From Planctomycetota bacterium (GTDB lineage Bacteria > Planctomycetota > Planctomycetia > Planctomycetales > Planctomycetaceae), in the NCBI GenBank assembly GCA_027618475.1, contig JAQCEJ010000003.1, positions 1 through 64,000 of the forward strand: DNA of 64,000 nt. Reading direction: 5' to 3'. The notes under the pieces were generated by a model, which ran no database searches, was not told where the DNA came from, and was given only the letters and a program-made list of their open reading frames with translations. Made by a program: the position numbers and the translations under genes. Below, in pieces: positions 1-9,258 of the stretch. Each line of letters opens with the position of its first letter. Position 1 is the first letter of the stretch.

Positions 1-12
1 GCTAGTTGTTAA

Positions 13-2358
13 TCAATACCTCGTAATGGTCTCATTTAAGTTGTAAATCGCTCGTGCGACGGACGTCCACGCAGCGACGTCGATCACATCGAGATCTGTC
101 GGTTTCGGTGACAATCCGACTGTCATCAACTCATCGGCGGCAGATGGATTCATCGCATAGCGCTCGTGTTCTCGTTGCCATAAAACAGCTAGCGTTTTCC
201 GTTCGCGCAACTCCGGTTCACGCGATAAGACAATGCGGAATATCCAGCCAAGTTGATTTTTGAAGGAGTCTCCTCCGTCGCGTATCGTCCGCTCCGCGAG
301 CACTCGTGCCGCTTCAATCGACGATGGGTCGTTGAGCATCACCAGCGCCGAGAGAGGCGTGTGCGAAATCGGGCGGTCGGCGGTGCATTCTTCGCGGCTG
401 GGGGCATCGAACGCAATCAATGCCGGATGCAGATACGTTCGCTGCCAGTGCATGTAGACGCCCCGACGATATTGCCGTTCGTTCGTATCAGAAACATACT
501 CTCGCGTCGGAAAATTCAGATAGGCATAATACCCGGCAGGCTGATACGGCCGGGCACTTTCTCCCCCAAGTCTCGCCACGAGCAGACCGCTTGTCGCGAG
601 CATCACATCGCGAACATGCTCGGCATCGAGCCGCCGCCGAGTCTGCCGGGCCAGCAAACGGTTTTCAGGATCCTGTTCATGGAGTTCCGACGTCGGTGTG
701 GATGAGAGCCGATACGCCGAAGACGTGATCATCAATCGTACGATGTGTTTGATGTCCCAGCCTGAGTCACGAAACTCCGCCGCTAACCAGTCGAGCAATT
801 CGGGATGCGTCGGGCGATCTCCCTGTGACCCGAAGTCGTCGAGCGTACGGACGAGTCCTTTTCCGAACACGATTTGCCAAAGGCGGTTGACCATCACACG
901 GGAGGGAAGCGGATTCGTTTCGCTCATCAACCACGTTGCCAGATCGTCGCGGTTCAAACGCCTCGAGGCCTCGACGGAACTCTCAAACCCCGTCAAGAAT
1001 TTAGGAACCGCCGGCTCGACCGTCTCACCCGAACGATCGAGCCAGTTACCGCGCGGCAGGATTTTCATCTCGCGTGGTTCCGATGAAACGGTCGGGATGG
1101 TGAACCGAACCGTCTGGAGGAACTCTGCTTTCTGCTGTTCGAGCGCAGCGATCTGCTGCTTCGCCTCTTCCGATATGTCCCCCCTTTGCAGCGCGGCGAT
1201 CTCGGAGTCGAAGTGTGCGATCCGTTCGGCTTGTTGCGGCGTTGGCACGGCAAGATCGGCGACGGGATTACCGTAACCTTCCTCACGCAAATCGGCGAAA
1301 AAGGCCGCGAGACTGTAGAAGTCTCGCATGGTCATGGGATCGAATTTGTGATCGTGGCACTCGGCACAGCCGAAGGTCAATCCGAGCCAGACAAGCGACG
1401 TCGTACGCACCCGATCGGCGGCGTACTTGGTGAGATATTCTCCCGGCTGCGCTCCTCCTTCGATCGTCGTCATCCCCAGCATGTTGTAGCCCGACGCGAC
1501 TTTCTGCCACAACGTCGCCTCGGAAAGCAGATCGCCGGCGAGTTGCTCGCGAGTGAAGACATCGTAAGGCATGTTGGCGTTAAACGCAGCGATCACATAA
1601 TCGCGATACGGCGAAACCGATCGTTCCTGATCGCCGTGATAACCGACGGTATCGGCGTACCGCACCGCATCGAGCCACTGCACAGCCAGACGTTCGCCGA
1701 AATGCGGCGACGACATGAGGCGATCGACGAGATGTTCGAACGCATTCTCGTCGGTGTCGGCGACGAACGCATCAACTTCGTCTTGCGTCGGTGGCAAGCC
1801 AAGCAAATCGAACGAGACGCGGCGAATAAGAGTGACGCGATCGGCCGGTTCAACCGGCGTAATCTTCTCGGCTTTCCACCGCGCCATCAGAAAGGCATCG
1901 ATGGGGTTTCGCAGCACTCCGGTCGCGTTGACGGACGGCGGAATCGGTCTCGTGATCGGCTCAAAAGCCCAGTGACCTTTCCATGCTGCTCCGGCGGAGA
2001 TCCAGCGTTCGAGTGTTTTGATTTCATCTGCCGTCAGCCCCTTCCCCTCGCCGGGGGGAGGCATCCGCTCGTCACCCACGGCGCGAATCCGCCGAACGAG
2101 TTCGCTGCCATCGAGATCGCCGGGCACGATCACCGCCGCTGCCAGTAATCCCTCGCGCGTATCGAGCCGCAGGTCGGCTTGACGGTTCGCCTCATCGGGT
2201 CCGTGACAGACGAAGCATTTGTCCGACAGAATCGGCCGCACGTCGCGATCGAAATCGATGCGTGGCGAATCGGCGAGAGTATCGACGACAGGAACGGTCA
2301 GCCAAAAAACCGCTTCCAGTATGAGAAAGACCTGATTTCGACGACGGCAACCTATCAT
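13..2358 (-). CDS. Secreted planctomycete cytochrome c / DUF1549 / DUF1553 protein
   Basis: Large exported protein of about 781 aa. An N-terminal hydrophobic stretch acts as signal peptide. A haem-type CFVCH motif (about residues 48-52) lies in a PSCyt1-like domain, then a DUF1549-like region with a second CxxCH (GCAECHDHKFDP), and a C-terminal DUF1553 domain (VMVNRLWQIVFGKGL). These proteins are hallmarks of Planctomycetes and are thought to work outside the cytoplasm, perhaps in redox-assisted polymer breakdown; the exact reaction is unknown. The track begins at a TTG (2370); the ATG at 2358 is preferred. A DUF1501 partner often follows such genes and would lie beyond the left window edge, so this is inference. 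Confidence 0.9.
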   Translation of the reverse strand: MIGCRRRNQVFLILEAVFWLTVPVVDTLADSPRIDFDRDVRPILSDKCFVCHGPDEANRQADLRLDTREGLLAAAVIVPGDLDGSELVRRIRAVGDERMPPPGEGKGLTADEIKTLERWISAGAAWKGHWAFEPITRPIPPSVNATGVLRNPIDAFLMARWKAEKITPVEPADRVTLIRRVSFDLLGLPPTQDEVDAFVADTDENAFEHLVDRLMSSPHFGERLAVQWLDAVRYADTVGYHGDQERSVSPYRDYVIAAFNANMPYDVFTREQLAGDLLSEATLWQKVASGYNMLGMTTIEGGAQPGEYLTKYAADRVRTTSLVWLGLTFGCAECHDHKFDPMTMRDFYSLAAFFADLREEGYGNPVADLAVPTPQQAERIAHFDSEIAALQRGDISEEAKQQIAALEQQKAEFLQTVRFTIPTVSSEPREMKILPRGNWLDRSGETVEPAVPKFLTGFESSVEASRRLNRDDLATWLMSETNPLPSRVMVNRLWQIVFGKGLVRTLDDFGSQGDRPTHPELLDWLAAEFRDSGWDIKHIVRLMITSSAYRLSSTPTSELHEQDPENRLLARQTRRRLDAEHVRDVMLATSGLLVARLGGESARPYQPAGYYAYLNFPTREYVSDTNERQYRRGVYMHWQRTYLHPALIAFDAPSREECTADRPISHTPLSALVMLNDPSSIEAARVLAERTIRDGGDSFKNQLGWIFRIVLSREPELRERKTLAVLWQREHERYAMNPSAADELMTVGLSPKPTDLDVIDVAAWTSVARAIYNLNETITRY

Positions 2359-2459
2359 GATTTTTTCCAATCGCGAACGATGGGCCAGGATTTGTTGAGT
2401 ATATCGAAACTCCTGCTGGAAAGGGAGTTTTCCAATTGATCGGAGTGGGGGAGATGTGA

Positions 2460-3902
<1,443 letters not shown>

Positions 3903-4057
3903 ATCTGTCAAAGGTTGTAATTCGTCCCCGGTCGCTCGCGTCTGGAATTTCCTGTCGGTAGGTTGCACCGAGGAATTATCTCCCGTTTCCTCTTGCCGGC
4001 ATTGCATTTACATCAACACTCCCACATGCACGACCAGGCTTGTGTATTAAAATGCGC

Positions 4058-4103
4058 GAGGCAAAATAATACATTATGTATCATTTTGCCTCTTTTTTCT
4101 TTC
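4058..4103 (+). terminator. Near-perfect palindromic intrinsic terminator after metY
   Basis: Arms GAGGCAAAATAATACAT and its complement (17 nt each, one mismatch) are separated by one base and followed by T6CT3. It lies about 155 nt past the metY stop, so it probably ends that transcript. Confidence 0.8.
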
Positions 4104-4303
4104 TTGTGATCTCATGATTGACACGCCATTTTGACCAGGAAATCAAATTCCTCGAACAAAATTCCCGGGGCGTGCTTTGGTCCCAGTAACGATAACTCTG
4201 CTACAATATTGGCCTCAATTCGATCTCGTCGATCTATAGATTTTAGTTGCGTCCGGCGAGAGAATCTCACGAAATGAAAAATAAATTCGCCGATTGCTAA
4301 ATG

Positions 4304-4320
4304 TGGCACGGATGCTGCAT
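4304..4320 (+). promoter_or_regulatory. Candidate sigma-54 promoter
   Basis: TGGCACG-N4-CTGCA places GG at -24 and GC at -12 with exactly 10 nt between them, as in the sigma-54 consensus TGGCACG-N4-TTGCW (one mismatch). The predicted start is near 4330, just before two hairpins. The activator and its upstream sites were not identified. Confidence 0.6.
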
Positions 4321-4329
4321 TGTAATACC

Positions 4330-4416
4330 TGCAATGATGGCAAGCGTTGGCCCGCACTTGTCATCGCCAGACACGAAGGCGTTCCCGGTAACTTGTTATC
4401 GGGAACGCTTTCTGTC
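4330..4416 (+). ncRNA. Putative sigma-54-dependent small RNA
   Basis: Between the sigma-54-like promoter and a T-rich tract lie two hairpins. Hairpin one pairs GATGGCAAG (4336-4344) with CTTGTCATC (4357-4365) over 9 bp with one G-U. Hairpin two pairs GCGTTCCCG (4379-4387) with CGGGAACGC (4400-4408), can extend inward through GTAAC/GTTAT, and is followed by TTTCTGTCTTTT. No convincing ORF fits. Hairpin, linker and terminator in under 90 nt is the usual layout of a trans-acting sRNA; targets are unknown. Confidence 0.55.
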
Positions 4417-4420
4417 TTTT
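4379..4420 (+). terminator. Intrinsic terminator of the putative sRNA
   Basis: A 9-bp GC-rich stem (GCGTTCCCG/CGGGAACGC), extendable to about 13 bp with a CTTG loop, is followed by TTTCTGTCTTTT. It forms the 3' end of the proposed small RNA. Confidence 0.7.
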
Positions 4421-4475
4421 ATCGAGTTCGATTTTGAACGATCGAAATCAACTCCATTCTTATCCCGATCCAAAA

Positions 4476-4514
4476 AAACACCCGCTTGAAGTACCTGACT
4501 TCAAGCGGGTGTTT
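4476..4514 (-). terminator. Strong intrinsic terminator (possibly bidirectional)
   Basis: A perfect 17-bp stem (AAACACCCGCTTGAAGT with its complement) and a 5-nt loop. Read on the minus strand it is followed by a run of seven Ts, so it fits the 48-codon gene ending 28 nt away. Confidence 0.85.
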
Positions 4515-4542
4515 ATCGTTTATGCGTGACAAGATCTGCGAG

Positions 4543-4689
4543 CTATCCCGTCACGCCAGACAGGCCGGGCGGTACATCCATAATCGAACCCTCTTGAATA
4601 CGAGGACGGGAAAAAGAGACCTGAACCAGGCGTCGCCGGGGGACGATCATCCCCCGCTCTGACACCCTTTTCGGCGGACTTAGCAGCAT
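4543..4689 (-). CDS. Small 48-aa protein, function unknown
   Basis: The ORF track lists a longer 67-codon frame, but the inner ATG at 4689 has a strong AGGAGG Shine-Dalgarno 5 nt upstream, giving a 48-aa basic product with no predicted membrane segment and no cysteine. A strong minus-strand terminator follows the stop, and a sigma-70-like promoter lies about 165 nt upstream, with two hairpins in the leader. These signals argue for a real gene although the protein is not recognised. It does not resemble a known toxin or regulator by eye. Confidence 0.55.
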   Translation of the reverse strand: MLLSPPKRVSERGMIVPRRRLVQVSFSRPRIQEGSIMDVPPGLSGVTG

Positions 4690-4791
4690 TGTGCCCTCCT
4701 CTTCCGAAATGCGTTTCAACACTCCAGTCGTCGCACGCGGGCTCAAATTCGTCGGGATACCTCGCGTTCGGAGAAGTCTTGAAACCAGAAA

Positions 4792-4844
4792 CGGTGAAGC
4801 TCACCGTGGTGACATTCCGTGTAACGAATCGATCTTCGTTACAC
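4792..4844 (-). promoter_or_regulatory. Structured leader of the 48-aa gene
   Basis: Two perfect inverted repeats: CGGTGA-AGC-TCACCG (4792-4806) and GTGTAACGAA-N6-TTCGTTACAC (4819-4844). Both fall inside the predicted 5' untranslated region of the small minus-strand gene. They could be RNA hairpins controlling it or protein-binding sites. Confidence 0.4.
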
Positions 4845-4862
4845 CTCATTCCACTGATTTCC

Positions 4863-4891
4863 AATGTACCGAGATTTTTTCTCGCGGTCAA
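4863..4891 (-). promoter_or_regulatory. Sigma-70-type promoter candidate for the 48-aa gene
   Basis: On the minus strand TTGACC, a 17-bp spacer and TACATT read as -35 and -10 boxes. Transcription would start near 4856 and run through the two leader hairpins into the small gene. Confidence 0.4.
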
Positions 4892-4985
4892 ACTTTTTCT
4901 TTGAAAAATTGCCCGACATGAATCTCAGTTCCGACCCCCGACCATCGTAGCTCACCCGATCGTTTTCTCGATCGCAGCCTCCGGC

Positions 4986-4991
4986 TATAAT
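4986..4991 (+). promoter_or_regulatory. -10 box candidate for xylA
   Basis: A perfect TATAAT lies 50 nt before the xylA start codon. No good -35 box was found at the usual spacing, so activation by a regulator is possible. Confidence 0.35.
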
Positions 4992-5041
4992 CGGCACTCA
5001 TCGTCACCGATCCGCGTCCCATTTTGCAGAAAGTCGAACCG

Positions 5042-6355
5042 ATGCCGTACTTCTCCGATATCGCTTCTGTCGTTTACGAAGGCCCCGACAGCAAGAATCC
5101 GCTCGCGTTCAAATATTATAATCCCGACGAACTGATCGAAGGGAAATCGATGCGCGAGCTGTTTCGCTTCAGCGTCTGTTACTGGCACACCTTCCGTGGC
5201 ACGGGGAGCGACCCGTTCGGAGCGGCCACCCTCCAGCGCCCCTGGGACGACGGCAGCGATTCGATCGACAACGCCAAAAAACGGGTCGACGTCGCCTTCG
5301 AGTTCATGCAGAAACTCGGCGTCGACTTCTATTGCTTTCACGATCGCGACGTCGCTCCGGAAGGCAAAACGCTCGCGCAGTCGAACAAAAATCTCGACGC
5401 CATCGTCAAACATTTGAAGAAATCGCAAAAATCGACCGGCATCAAACTGCTGTGGGGAACCGCGAATCTCTTTTCGCATCCCCGCTACATGCACGGTGCC
5501 GCCACGAGTTGCAATGCCGATGTCTTCGCGTACGCGGCGGCTCAGGTGAAACACGTGATGGAAGCAACCCACGACCTCGGCGGCGAGAACTACGTTTTCT
5601 GGGGGGGACGCGAAGGCTACATGAACCTCTACAACACCGACATGAAACGCGAACTCGACCATCTCGCCACCTTCATGCACATGGCCGTCGACCACGCCAA
5701 AAAAATCGGCTTCAAAGGACAGTTCCTCTTCGAACCTAAACCGAAAGAACCGACGAAACATCAGTACGACTTCGATGCGGCGGCCTGTTTGAATTTCATC
5801 CATCGCAACAAACTCGACGGACACGTAAAACTCAACATCGAAACGAACCACGCCACGCTCGCCGGCCACACGATGATGCACGAACTCGAATACGCCCGCA
5901 TTCACAACGCCCTCGGCAGCATCGACGCCAACACCGGCGACCTGCTGCTCGGCTGGGATACCGATCAGTTCCCCACCGACATCTATCTCACGACGCAGTG
6001 CATGCTGGTGATTCTCGAACAAAAGGGGTTAGCTCCCGGCGGCACCAACTTCGACGCGAAAGTCCGCCGTGAAAGTTTTGAACCGATCGATCTGTTTCAC
6101 GCCCACATCGGCGGGATGGATGCCTTCGCCCGAGGAGCCAGAATCGCCGCCGCGATCCGCAAGGATGGCGTGTTGAAGGACGTCGTCAAGCAGCGTTACG
6201 CCAGCTTCGACGAAGGGATCGGCAAGCAGATCGAAAAAGGGAAAGCGAGCCTCGCCGATTGCGAAGCCTACATGCTGAAAAACGGCAACCCCGCAGCCAA
6301 CACCAGCGGTCGGCAGGAGTTTCTTGAGAATGTGATTAACGATTATTTGCGGTGA
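5042..6355 (+). CDS. xylA: Xylose isomerase
   Basis: 437-aa TIM-barrel enzyme interconverting D-xylose and D-xylulose with divalent metals. Visible family marks are the catalytic-His segment FYCFHDRD, the signature VFWGGREGY and the metal/substrate signature [14 protein letters not shown]. The length matches the usual 436-440 aa. The ATG at 5042 gives the usual N-terminus; the track's TTG at 5024 is less likely. No xylulokinase or xylose transporter is adjacent, so it stands alone. Confidence 0.95.
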   Translation: MPYFSDIASVVYEGPDSKNPLAFKYYNPDELIEGKSMRELFRFSVCYWHTFRGTGSDPFGAATLQRPWDDGSDSIDNAKKRVDVAFEFMQKLGVDFYCFHDRDVAPEGKTLAQSNKNLDAIVKHLKKSQKSTGIKLLWGTANLFSHPRYMHGAATSCNADVFAYAAAQVKHVMEATHDLGGENYVFWGGREGYMNLYNTDMKRELDHLATFMHMAVDHAKKIGFKGQFLFEPKPKEPTKHQYDFDAAACLNFIHRNKLDGHVKLNIETNHATLAGHTMMHELEYARIHNALGSIDANTGDLLLGWDTDQFPTDIYLTTQCMLVILEQKGLAPGGTNFDAKVRRESFEPIDLFHAHIGGMDAFARGARIAAAIRKDGVLKDVVKQRYASFDEGIGKQIEKGKASLADCEAYMLKNGNPAANTSGRQEFLENVINDYLR

Positions 6356-6391
6356 GGTGAGTGAGTGGGGAGAATCGGGATGGAAGACCCC

Positions 6392-6477
6392 GAACGGCCC
6401 TTTCAGGGCCGTTCCAATCAATGGAACCACGTTCCCAGGCCTTCGGCCTGGGCTGACGGAATCGGCCTTTCAGGCCG
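6392..6477 (+). repeat. REP-like hairpins upstream of the RAYT gene
   Basis: Three palindromes in a row: GAACGGCCC-TTTCA-GGGCCGTTC, CCCAGGCC-TTC-GGCCTGGG and CGGCC-TTTCA-GGCCG. The last two match, in inverted order, the two hairpins beyond the transposase gene. Confidence 0.75.
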
Positions 6478-6500
6478 TGATTCAACCGGTGGAGGCATCC

Positions 6501-6953
6501 ATGCCGCAATCGCTCGCGAAGGTCTACCTTCACATCGTATTCTCGACAAAGAATCGCGAGCCGCTGTTGGCAAGCCCATGGCGAGACGAACTTTTCCGCG
6601 TATTGGGGGGTGCCGCAAACAATCTCGGTTGCCAATCGTTGATTGTGGGGGGAGTCGAGGACCACGTCCATCTGTTGATCCAACTCGGCAGAACCATCAG
6701 TGTTGCCGACGCCGTGGGAAAGATCAAATCGACATCCTCCGCGTGGATCAACCAGACGCGCGGCCTCGCGATGTCTTTTCATTGGCAGGCGGGGTATGCC
6801 GCGTTTTCGGTCAGTCAGTCGAATGTCGAAGCCGTACGCGAGTACGTACGGAAGCAGCCGGAACATCACATCAAACAATCGTTTCAAGACGAACTGCGAG
6901 AATGGTTACGGCGTTACGAAATCGAATGGGACGAACGTTACGTCTGGGATTGA
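6501..6953 (+). CDS. REP-associated tyrosine transposase (IS200-like, RAYT)
   Basis: 150-aa Y1/HUH-type nuclease. The HUH motif is seen in EDHVHLLI, and the probable catalytic Tyr in VREYVRKQPEHH near the C-terminus. The start at 6501 has GGAGG 5 nt upstream; the track's longer frame reads through the REP hairpins. RAYTs recognise and spread REP palindromes in their host genome and are usually single-copy domesticated genes. Flanking hairpins in inverted orientation are what the family leads one to expect. Confidence 0.85.
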   Translation: MPQSLAKVYLHIVFSTKNREPLLASPWRDELFRVLGGAANNLGCQSLIVGGVEDHVHLLIQLGRTISVADAVGKIKSTSSAWINQTRGLAMSFHWQAGYAAFSVSQSNVEAVREYVRKQPEHHIKQSFQDELREWLRRYEIEWDERYVWD

Positions 6954-6963
6954 ATACAGAATT

Positions 6964-7008
6964 CGAGCCTGAAAGGCTCGTTCCACCAGCCCAGGGCAAA
7001 GCCCTGGG
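6964..7008 (-). repeat. REP-like hairpins downstream of the RAYT gene
   Basis: CGAGCC-TGAAA-GGCTCG and CCCAGGGC-AAA-GCCCTGGG. Read on the minus strand this is the same two-hairpin unit as upstream, with the same TTTCA loop and a shared GGGCTG linker, so the two sides form an inverted pair. Confidence 0.75.
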
Positions 7009-7127
7009 TACTCTGTCATGTGGTCACGATCACAATTGACGTTCCAACGAACGGTGGGTCAGCCGATCGAATCAATTGATTACCAATGCCGCAGGGCGTG
7101 TGCTATCATCTTCTTGTCGCTGCGCAA

Positions 7128-7149
7128 CCCACACGCAGGGGCGTGTGGG
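7128..7149. repeat. Inverted repeat
   Basis: CCCACACGC-AGGG-GCGTGTGGG, a perfect 9-bp stem in the stretch between the RAYT repeats and the next small gene. No T-run follows. Nothing else was recognised in 7010-7307. Confidence 0.5.
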
Positions 7150-7307
7150 CCACCCGTCCGATGTGTATCCGACAGACTGGGGGTGCGGCAAGTATCCCCC
7201 GCCGATTTTTCCGGTGACGAAGGACGACTTTGGAGAGGCTTTTTGAATGCAGAGAGGAAGGCATGCGGGAGCATGCCCTACAGAACTACAGGACTCTGCA
7301 ACACGGG

Positions 7308-7571
7308 ATGAGCATGAAACTCCTCGGCACCATCCTGATTCTTCTCAGCGTCGGGATTCTTCTCTACGGCGTGCCGGTGATGTCGTTTCTCGCCTTTCAG
7401 GAGGTTGCCAATCATCCGGGACAGGCGAGGCCCGAGGACTTGGCGGCGGGACTCGCACGCGGTTATGCGTTGCGATTTATCGCTCTCCCCATCGGATTGA
7501 TCGGCATCGTCTTTTACGTCCTCGGCGTGTTCTTCCGCAGGCGGTCGGTGAAGCGTCACACGTTCAGATAA
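7308..7571 (+). CDS. Small two-helix membrane protein
   Basis: Predicted 87-aa protein (85 aa if the second ATG at 7314 is used) with two hydrophobic helices, LLGTILILLSVGILLYGVPV and ALPIGLIGIVFYVLGVFF, ending in a basic tail FRRRSVKRH. It is probably an inner-membrane protein with both ends on the same side. The track's TTG start at 7230 adds a Cys/Glu-rich segment without support. No family was recognised and no neighbour suggests a role. Confidence 0.55.
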   Translation: MSMKLLGTILILLSVGILLYGVPVMSFLAFQEVANHPGQARPEDLAAGLARGYALRFIALPIGLIGIVFYVLGVFFRRRSVKRHTFR

Positions 7572-7651
7572 CGTGCGTCGTTCGTTTGCGCCTTGCTGCT
7601 CTCTCGCCGAATTGTGAGAATGAGTCGGAACAGCTTGAAGCGAAAACCAAA

Positions 7652-7698
7652 GGCACCCTCATCCGGCCTGCGGCCACCTTCTCCCAGAGGGAGAAGGG
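7652..7698. repeat. Dispersed palindromic repeat (CTCCC-type)
   Basis: GGCACCCTCATCCGGCC precedes a CTTCTCCC-AGA-GGGAGAAG hairpin. A closely related unit occurs at 46815-46850, and its hairpin resembles that at 45371-45397. It lies just ahead of the M81 peptidase start. Confidence 0.65.
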
Positions 7699-7727
7699 AT
7701 ATTGTCACTCAACTCTGGATTTTCACC

Positions 7728-9248
7728 ATGCGCATCGCCATCGGACAACTCTGGCAGGAAACGAATACCTTCAATCGCAACGCGACGACGCTTGCCGATT
7801 TCGAGAACTGGGGGGTCGCGACCGGAGGTGACGTGATCGCGAAATATGGCAACACCGGGGAACTCTCCGGGTTTCTAAAGGAAGCGAAAACGTGGGATGG
7901 CGATGTCGAATTCGTCGGGCTGGCGCGGTATGTCTGCTGGCCCTGGGGAGCTGTCGATGCGGCGACATGGCGGAAAATTCGCGACGATTTCATCGCTCAG
8001 CTCGAAGCAGCCGGGCCGGTCGATGCGGTCTTTCTGGCGTTGCATGGGGCGATGTCGGCAGAAGGTGAACCCGATGTCACCGGAGCGATTCTCGAACTCG
8101 CACGGTTGACCGTCGGCTCGGACGTGCCAATCGTCGGGTCGCTTGATCTGCATGGAAACATCACACCGCGTATGGTCGCGAACGCCGATGTGCTGGTGGG
8201 ATATCACGCGGCTCCACATCTCGACGCCGTGCAGACCGGCGAACGATCGGCGAAAGCCTTGCGCTGGATGCTCGAACATCGCGGACAAAAACCGGTGACG
8301 TATTGGCGCAAGCTGCCGATGATGACCGCCGCCGAGAATCACAACACGTTCACCGGCATCCCCGCGCCGCTCTATCGGCAACTCGAAGCGTTCGAACGCG
8401 AACCGAACGTCCTCTCGGCCGGTCTGTACATGGTGATGGCGTGGTTCGACACGCCGTGGGTCGGCTGGACGGCATTGATCACCACCACCGAAAACGATCG
8501 GGGTCTTCGAGAAAAACTCGACAGCTTCTGCGACGCCTGTTGGGAACTGCGACACGTAATGGAAGACGTCGAACGGCTCCCCGCGAAAGAACTCGTCGAC
8601 CGCGCGTTGATGGTCAAGGGACACCCGGTCGTCATCGGCGACGGTGCCGACGCCACTAACAGCGGTTCACCGGGGGATGCGACCGAACTGTTGCGAGAAT
8701 TTCTCAGCCGCGAGTCGATTCCTCGCGGCGCGTTGACGTTTATGGTTGATCCGCAGGCCGTTGCGGTCGCGAAAGAGATCGGCGAAGGAGGGGCGTTCGA
8801 CGCCCCGGTCGGCGGTCGGTATTCCCCCGAGTTTTCAACGCCGGTGCAGGTGAAGGGAACCGTCGAAAAAATTCTCGACATGAAGTGGACGCTGACCGGG
8901 CACATCGGAAACAACCTGCCGATCGACATGGGAACCGGTGCTGTCGTTCATGCGGGAGAGACGACGATTCTGCTGGTGGAACGAAGCGGCCCGGGAAGTT
9001 CGCCGGTGTTGTACGAGACGGCGGGGCTTGATCCGCGAAACTTCGGAATGGTCGTCGCGAAGTCCCCTTCCGGTTTTCGGGCCGACTACGGCTCGTTCGC
9101 GGCGGAAATCTTACTCGCCGACACCGACGGTTGTGCGCCGGGAAATTTACAGCGGCTGACGTACGAGCACGTGCATCGTCCCCTCTGGCCGCTGAATCCG
9201 ATCGCCTCGATGGAAGAAGCCCGGTGGACTCCGGCCGGTTATGTGTGA
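7728..9248 (+). CDS. M81 family metallopeptidase (MlrC-like)
   Basis: 506-aa protein of the microcystin LR degradation MlrC family. The N-terminus MRIAIGQLWQETNTF is typical (family members often start RIAVGGFxHETNTF). Conserved segments VFLALHGAMSAEG, GSLDLHGNIT and GYHAAPHLD hold putative zinc ligands. The start at 7728 follows from the family alignment; the track's longer frame runs through a repeat. In other bacteria these proteins are zinc peptidases or amidohydrolases of unsettled substrate. It ends 10 nt from the convergent FG-GAP gene. Confidence 0.85.
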   Translation: MRIAIGQLWQETNTFNRNATTLADFENWGVATGGDVIAKYGNTGELSGFLKEAKTWDGDVEFVGLARYVCWPWGAVDAATWRKIRDDFIAQLEAAGPVDAVFLALHGAMSAEGEPDVTGAILELARLTVGSDVPIVGSLDLHGNITPRMVANADVLVGYHAAPHLDAVQTGERSAKALRWMLEHRGQKPVTYWRKLPMMTAAENHNTFTGIPAPLYRQLEAFEREPNVLSAGLYMVMAWFDTPWVGWTALITTTENDRGLREKLDSFCDACWELRHVMEDVERLPAKELVDRALMVKGHPVVIGDGADATNSGSPGDATELLREFLSRESIPRGALTFMVDPQAVAVAKEIGEGGAFDAPVGGRYSPEFSTPVQVKGTVEKILDMKWTLTGHIGNNLPIDMGTGAVVHAGETTILLVERSGPGSSPVLYETAGLDPRNFGMVVAKSPSGFRADYGSFAAEILLADTDGCAPGNLQRLTYEHVHRPLWPLNPIASMEEARWTPAGYV

Positions 9249-9258
9249 ATCACTTCTG

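Noticed and set aside
4112-4357. 81-aa minus-strand ORF
   Set aside because: It overlaps the well-supported sigma-54 promoter and sRNA, has no Shine-Dalgarno site and looks like shadow sequence.
4985-6022. 345-aa ORF antisense to xylA
   Set aside because: Its composition is that of a shadow of the xylose isomerase gene; no start signals or family motifs.
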